38,756 bases of DNA from NCBI GenBank assembly GCA_903824185.1, contig CAIJVU010000049.1, positions 1 through 38,756 of the forward strand, in the 5' to 3' direction. The notes below the pieces were generated by a model. That model did no database searches and was not told the origin of the DNA. It worked only from the letters and a program-made list of their open reading frames with translations. Below, piece by piece: positions 34,913-38,756 of the stretch; within the stretch, counting starts at the first letter, position 1, and every line of letters begins with the position of its first letter. Source of the DNA: an uncultured Hyphomicrobiales bacterium. GTDB taxonomy: Bacteria; Pseudomonadota; Alphaproteobacteria; Rhizobiales; Beijerinckiaceae. The translations under genes and the position numbers were made by a program.

Positions 34913-34945
34913 GGATTGTTGCACAAGGCACAACTCTGTGCGTTT

Positions 34946-34980
34946 GCCATGACCTTGACGCATGCAGGCTCTGTCATGGC
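34946..34980. repeat. Inverted repeat in the MFS/M81 divergent region
   Basis: GCCATGAC (34946-34953) and GTCATGGC (34973-34980) are perfect 8-bp arms separated by 19 bases. This fits a spaced operator or a hairpin in a transcript. A possible M81 promoter (TTGACC 35002-35007, GATGCT 35025-35030, spacer 17) lies just to the right. Confidence 0.4.
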
Positions 34981-35078
34981 CGAGCGCGTGCCCGCCACCA
35001 GTTGACCTTTGTCCAGTCCCGTCTGATGCTGCGCGTGAAAAGTCTGCCATCCGTGATTCAGTGTAAAGGTTTGAGAAG

Positions 35079-36560
35079 ATGACCCGTGTCGCCATTGCCG
35101 GTTTTTTACATGAAACCAACACATTTGTGCCCGGTCTCACGCAATGGGAGGATTTCGCGCGCGATGGAGCTTGGCCGGGTGCGGTTTACGGCGATGCTAT
35201 TTTCACGCGTCTCGCCAGCCTCAATCTGGGTATTGCCGGTTTTATGGAAGAGGCAACCAAACGCAATGTGGAATTGGTGCCTTTGGTATGGGCCATGGCA
35301 CAGCCTTCGGGCGTGGTGGCGCGGTCGGTGTTTGATCATATCGCCGAGACCATCCTCAAGGGGTTGAAAGCCAATACAGTGGATGCGGCCTATATCGAAT
35401 TGCACGGGGCCATGGTCAGCGAAGACCATGCGGATGCCGAGGCAGAACTGTTGCGGCAAATCCGTGCGGTTGTCGGGCCGACGGTGCCCATCCTTGGCAC
35501 GCTCGATCTGCATGCCAATGTGTCCGAGCCTTTGGGCCTGATCCCCGATTTGCTAACCAGCTATCGCACCTATCCGCATACCGATTGGGGGTTAAGCGGC
35601 CAGCGTGCCGCCCTTTGGCTGGACCGTGTCTTGGAATGGAAGGGAAAAGGCGGGCGCGCTTACAGGCAGGCACCGTTTCTGGTGCCGGTGACCACCGGTT
35701 GTACCTATACCGAACCGTCGGGATCTTTATATCGTTTGATTGACAAGATCGAAGCGGAGACCGGTGCGGCCTTGTCACTGAATATGGGTTTTCCACCCGC
35801 CGATATTCCCGAAGTCGGGCCATCGGTTCTGGCCTATGCCGCAACACAAGCGCAAGCCGATGCTGCGGCTGACCACTTGATGCAGGCTCTGCTGGCGGCT
35901 GAAAGCGGCTTTGCCGCCCACAGACCTCTGCCTGTCGAAGAGGCCGTGGCCAAAGCCATCACGCTTGCCGAGAACGCGCACAAGCCGATTGTGCTGGCCG
36001 ATACCCAAGACAATCCGGGAGCAGGATCGCGCTCCAATACCACAGGCCTGATCAAAGCTTTGCTTGACCAAAAAGTCGCGCAGGCGCTGGTCGGCATTGT
36101 ACATGATGAAAAGGCCGCCGCTGCCGCACATGCGGCAGGGCTTGGGGGGGTGGTCGCGTCATTGGGCGGGGGCTTGGACGGGCCCGGACAGGAGCCTTTG
36201 GAGGGGCCTTGGATTGTCGCTGCTTTGAGTGACGGACGCTTCAACGGCACAGCGCCGATGTTGCGAAACAAAGAAAGCAAAATGGGTCTCACCGCTGTTT
36301 TGAAAAAGGACGGGGTGGAGGTGTTGGTTGCCTCTATCCGCCAGCAGCCGATCCATCGCGAGACCTTCAGCCATATCGGGCGTGATCCGGCCAAGGTCAA
36401 AATTCTCGGCTTGAAAAGTTCCGCGCATTTTCGCGCCGGTTTCCAAGAGATTGCCGAAACGGTGATTGTCTGTTTGGCGCCCGGCGATAATCCTGAAGAT
36501 CCGGCCTTGTTGCCCTATCAAAATATTCGAGACGGTGTCAGACGCCGCCCGCAGGCTTGA
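35079..36560 (+). CDS. M81 family metallopeptidase (MlrC-like)
   Basis: A 493-residue member of the microcystinase C (MlrC) family, a zinc metallopeptidase found in many Proteobacteria that do not degrade microcystin. The N-terminal signature is RVAIAGFLHETNTFVPGLTQW with H11 and E12. YIELHGAMVSEDHADAEAELL and GTLDLHANVSEPL (H near 148) follow, then SYRTYPHTDWGLSG, giving the expected His/Asp metal ligands. The C-terminal half begins after a hinge near LADTQDNPGAGSRSNTTGLI and ends in an alpha/beta domain. The true substrate is unknown. It has its own promoter region and is divergent from the MFS gene. Confidence 0.9.
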   Translation: MTRVAIAGFLHETNTFVPGLTQWEDFARDGAWPGAVYGDAIFTRLASLNLGIAGFMEEATKRNVELVPLVWAMAQPSGVVARSVFDHIAETILKGLKANTVDAAYIELHGAMVSEDHADAEAELLRQIRAVVGPTVPILGTLDLHANVSEPLGLIPDLLTSYRTYPHTDWGLSGQRAALWLDRVLEWKGKGGRAYRQAPFLVPVTTGCTYTEPSGSLYRLIDKIEAETGAALSLNMGFPPADIPEVGPSVLAYAATQAQADAAADHLMQALLAAESGFAAHRPLPVEEAVAKAITLAENAHKPIVLADTQDNPGAGSRSNTTGLIKALLDQKVAQALVGIVHDEKAAAAAHAAGLGGVVASLGGGLDGPGQEPLEGPWIVAALSDGRFNGTAPMLRNKESKMGLTAVLKKDGVEVLVASIRQQPIHRETFSHIGRDPAKVKILGLKSSAHFRAGFQEIAETVIVCLAPGDNPEDPALLPYQNIRDGVRRRPQA

Positions 36561-36574
36561 TCATGACAATGGCG

Positions 36575-37495
36575 TCAGCCGAATTTGACGCCGTCCTTGA
36601 TAAAAGTGCCCGAATTTAATTCTTGCACGGCGGTGCGCAGCTCCTCGCGTGTGTTCATGACGATGGGGCCATACCATGCAACGGGCTCGCGGATGGGGGC
36701 ACCTGAAATCAGCAGGAAACGAACGCCGTGCTCGCCGGCCTGTACCGTGATTTCATCCCCCGTGCCAAACACCACCAGCGTGCGGTTGCCGCTCATGTCG
36801 CGCAAATGCACCTCTTCGCCATGGATCTCTTTTTCAACCAGCACACCGAAGGGCTGCGAGGCATCGCGAAAATCCGCCGAGCCTTCAAAAATATAGGCAA
36901 AGGCGGAGCGATAGGTATCAATGGCCAATGTTTTGCGTTTGAGCGGTGGCACATAAATATCGAGATATTGCGGATCGGCCGCGATGCCATCCACCGGCCC
37001 TTTTTTGCCCCAGAAGGAACCCACCACCACGCGCACGCTGGTGCCGTCATCATCGATGATATGGGGTATGTCGTTCGAGCGCACATCCTGATAGCGTGGC
37101 TTGGTCATTTTCAAATGCGAGGGCAGGTTGGCCCAAAGCTGGAAGCCATGCATCCGCCCGCGATCATCGCCTTGCGGCATTTCCTGATGCATGATGCCGG
37201 AGCCCGCGGTCATCCATTGCACATCACCCGCGCCCAGCAGGCCTTGATTGCCGAGGCTGTCTCCATGCGCGACCGTACCCGCCAACACATAGGTGATGGT
37301 TTCAATGCCGCGATGGGGGTGCCACGGAAAGCCTTTGATATAATCTTCCGGACGATCATTGCGAAAATCATCCATCATCAAAAAGGGATCGGTCAGGGTC
37401 GTATCGCCGAACCCGAAAACGCGGTGCAAATTCACACCGGCGCCTTCACGGGTCGGGGTGGTGGCGGAGGTGTGCAGGACAGGACGGATCGACAT
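36575..37495 (-). CDS. Pirin family protein
   Basis: A bicupin of 306 residues related to E. coli YhhW quercetinase and human pirin. The metal-binding motif is FPWHPHRGIETITYVLAG (H59 and H61 by my count), paired with SGIMHQEMP carrying the next His and Glu. The second cupin has FGVLVEKEIHGEEVHLRDMSG, and the end RFLLISGAPIREPVAWYGPIVMNTREEL is strongly conserved in the family. Proposed activities are quercetin dioxygenase or redox-sensing; the physiological role is unknown. It is convergent with the M81 gene, the stops being about 15 bases apart. Confidence 0.95.
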   Translation of the reverse strand: MSIRPVLHTSATTPTREGAGVNLHRVFGFGDTTLTDPFLMMDDFRNDRPEDYIKGFPWHPHRGIETITYVLAGTVAHGDSLGNQGLLGAGDVQWMTAGSGIMHQEMPQGDDRGRMHGFQLWANLPSHLKMTKPRYQDVRSNDIPHIIDDDGTSVRVVVGSFWGKKGPVDGIAADPQYLDIYVPPLKRKTLAIDTYRSAFAYIFEGSADFRDASQPFGVLVEKEIHGEEVHLRDMSGNRTLVVFGTGDEITVQAGEHGVRFLLISGAPIREPVAWYGPIVMNTREELRTAVQELNSGTFIKDGVKFG

Positions 37496-37552
37496 CGGGG
37501 GCTTCCGGTTGGCAGAAATATGAAGATCAGATGGGGGGCATGATGCCCGATG

Positions 37553-38050
37553 TCAATGCTTGACGTGATCGGTGCGTTCAAGCGCTGTGACATTGACCTT
37601 GAATAAGACCACGGCCTTCATATCCGGTACAAATTGAACCCTTTCAACCTGACCGGTAAAGCGGAACACGTCACCCACAGCGATGGGCTCTTTCAACAGC
37701 GCGGCTGGGGCGATGAGATTGAACAAGCTGCCGCGCCGTCCGTCGAGATTGAAGCAATCAAAGGATATGGGGGGGGCGTCTTTACCTTGCAAGAAAGGCT
37801 GATTGGGGACATCCAGTGTTTTGCACATCCATTGTTTCAGTATTTTTCCGGTATAGACGTCGACGGTTTTCTGAATGCTTCGGGTATAGGCTCTCTCGGC
37901 TTCCGCGATTTTTTCAGGCGAGCCCAAAACCGCATCATTGCCAATATCAGTAAAGTGCTTGTCGAGTTGATATTGCTCGTCCGGTTTGCCCTCTTTCGAG
38001 CAGGCGCTTACCAACAAGGCCATGCAGACCACCGCGCAGAGCGTGTTCAT
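37553..38050 (-). CDS. Predicted lipoprotein with OB-fold-like domain
   Basis: Start chosen at ATG 38050 (MNTLCAVVCMALLVSACSKE), giving 165 residues with the lipobox L-V-S-A-C and lipidated C17; the longer frame adds an arginine-rich stretch without purpose. After a charged linker (PDEQYQLDKHFTDIGNDAV) and a helix come two cysteines (WMCKTLD and SFDCFNL). The C-terminal half has alternating beta-like segments, including VGDVFRFTGQVERVQFVPDMKAVVLFKVNVTAL. This resembles the tRNA_anti-like/OB-fold domain seen in small envelope proteins, but I cannot be sure. It probably sits in the inner or outer membrane facing the periplasm. It is not clearly linked to a pathway. Confidence 0.7.
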   Translation of the reverse strand: MNTLCAVVCMALLVSACSKEGKPDEQYQLDKHFTDIGNDAVLGSPEKIAEAERAYTRSIQKTVDVYTGKILKQWMCKTLDVPNQPFLQGKDAPPISFDCFNLDGRRGSLFNLIAPAALLKEPIAVGDVFRFTGQVERVQFVPDMKAVVLFKVNVTALERTDHVKH

Positions 38051-38171
38051 CGGTCGGTTGAAGAGGCGGGAAGACCGTGAAAAACAGGCAAACATGGGCA
38101 CAACCATCAGAAGTATCAAAAGCGAGTCTCAATCGTCATCTTAATCGAGATCAGCCAGCGGAGGAAATGAA

Positions 38172-38197
38172 TTTGTCCCTAAAAAAAGAGGGACAAA
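38172..38197. repeat. Perfect inverted repeat downstream of the mucR homologue
   Basis: TTTGTCCCT (38172-38180) and AGGGACAAA (38189-38197), 9-bp arms with an 8-base A/T-rich loop. AGGGA recurs at once at 38199-38203. It lies between the lipoprotein and mucR genes and could act as a 3' hairpin for mucR. Another GC-rich palindrome (GGGGGCATGCATGCGCCCC, about 38230-38248) lies nearer the mucR stop and may be part of its terminator. Confidence 0.5.
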
Positions 38198-38269
38198 GAG
38201 GGATCGCTGTTTTCAAAAGGCTGGTTTAAGGGGGCATGCATGCGCCCCGCCCTTTGTCTTGCGTCTTGA

Positions 38270-38709
38270 TCATTCAGCCGCGTGCTGATCGGCGTCGCTT
38301 TGTTGTTTCTGGCCCAATCCCATAGCGAGTGCCAGATTGGAACGGGCCGTCGCATAATTGGGCGCGACCATGGGGTAATCAGGCGGCAAGCCCCATTTCT
38401 GGCGGTATTCGTCAGGCGTCATATTGTAACGGGTGCGCAGATGGCGTTTCAAGGATTTGAATTTCTTGCCGTCTTCAAGACAGATCAAATAATCGGGCGT
38501 GATGGATTTTTTGATCGCGATGGCGGGCTCTTGGGCGCGATGGACATAGTCCGTCCCTCCACTGATCCCCAATAAAGCCTGATGAACAGTATTCACAAGC
38601 GATGTGATCTCATTGGGGGGGGGACATTATTATGGGAGACGTATCCCGCAACAATTTTTGACACAAGCGCAATCATGGGATCGTGCCTGTTTTCCTGATG
38701 ATCGCTCAT
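38270..38709 (-). pseudogene. MucR/Ros-family regulator split by a C9 frameshift
   Basis: MucR-type proteins are global DNA-binding regulators in Alphaproteobacteria. The C-terminal part (GTG 38596 to 38270, 108 codons) contains the recognisable domain KKSITPDYLICLEDGKKFKS, then RHLRTRYNMTPDEYRQKWGL and YPMVAPNYATARS. The N-terminal part starts at ATG 38709 behind a good site (TTGAGGC) and reads MSDHQENRHDPMIALVSKIV and AGYVSHNNVP, the usual MucR N-terminus. It then runs into nine C (plus-strand G at 38615-38623), is shifted out of frame and stops at 38593-38595 after 38 codons. Adding one C or removing two would rejoin the parts as NNVPP(P)NEITSLVNTVHQALLG. It could be a sequencing error, a real pseudogene or a phase-variable gene. 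Confidence 0.85.
38615..38623. repeat. Homopolymer tract of nine C/G inside mucR
   Basis: Nine consecutive G on the plus strand (C on the mucR sense strand) at the exact point where the two mucR reading frames part. Mononucleotide runs of this length are prone to slippage in replication and to sequencing error. Confidence 0.95.
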
Positions 38710-38756
38710 TTGAAGCCTCAACTGAATGATATAAAAACAAGATTTAGCTAGTAATT

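Overview
The window looks like chromosomal core and near-core DNA from an alphaproteobacterium of moderate-to-high GC; I cannot name a genus. The evidence is a circularly permuted two-piece tmRNA at the left end, the hflKC-DUF2065-Do protease cluster, acetolactate synthase and ketol-acid reductoisomerase genes with alphaproteobacterial-style sequences, and a MucR/Ros-family gene at the right end.

Layout. 1-326 (minus): ssrA (tmRNA), acceptor half first, then the half carrying the tag ANDNYAPVAIAA. 473-6274 (plus): thyA, a GNAT acetyltransferase and folA, overlapping end to end (thymidylate/folate), then hflK-hflC, a DUF2065 membrane protein and a periplasmic Do/DegP-type protease, closed by a strong terminator. 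6417-7334: an AT-richer island with a DUF3800 gene followed directly by a multi-stem RNA-like element. 7469-12891: a LysE exporter, a PrpE-type acyl-CoA synthetase, a TauE/SafE permease and a fatty-acyl-type CoA ligase. 12904-20811: serB and miaA (divergent), a 33-bp tandem repeat reaching into miaA, and the branched-chain amino acid genes. ilvB has a classical attenuator (leader peptide with Leu-Ile-Val-Val, then a terminator); an aspartate racemase and a glutathione transferase sit between ilvB and ilvH; a second LysE gene and ilvC follow. 20886-25171: an NMT1/SsuA-type ABC importer, a pyridoxal kinase and a NUDIX protein, all in one direction. 25172-27641: a small lipoprotein, a second amino-acid leader (Leu-rich) and leuA. 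27684-30999: a glycosyltransferase-like gene and a penicillin-acylase-family hydrolase with no visible signal peptide. 31019-34890 (minus): two MFS transporters, queC and a YhhQ-type queuosine-precursor transporter. 35079-38756: an MlrC-type M81 metallopeptidase, a pirin, an OB-fold-like lipoprotein and a mucR homologue broken by a run of nine C.

How the genes work together. IlvB/IlvH, IlvC and LeuA are successive parts of Val/Ile/Leu synthesis. Both operon-leading genes (ilvB, leuA) carry their own sensing peptide, so the pathway appears to be controlled by ribosome stalling at scarce branched-chain aminoacyl-tRNAs. ThyA and FolA form a dTMP/folate cycle. HflKC and the Do protease are envelope quality-control functions. 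QueC and YhhQ both supply queuosine precursors.

The most interesting items are the structured element behind the DUF3800 gene, the poly-C frameshift in mucR, the two attenuators (the leuA one without an obvious U-tract terminator), and the tandem repeat that has become the C-terminus of MiaA.
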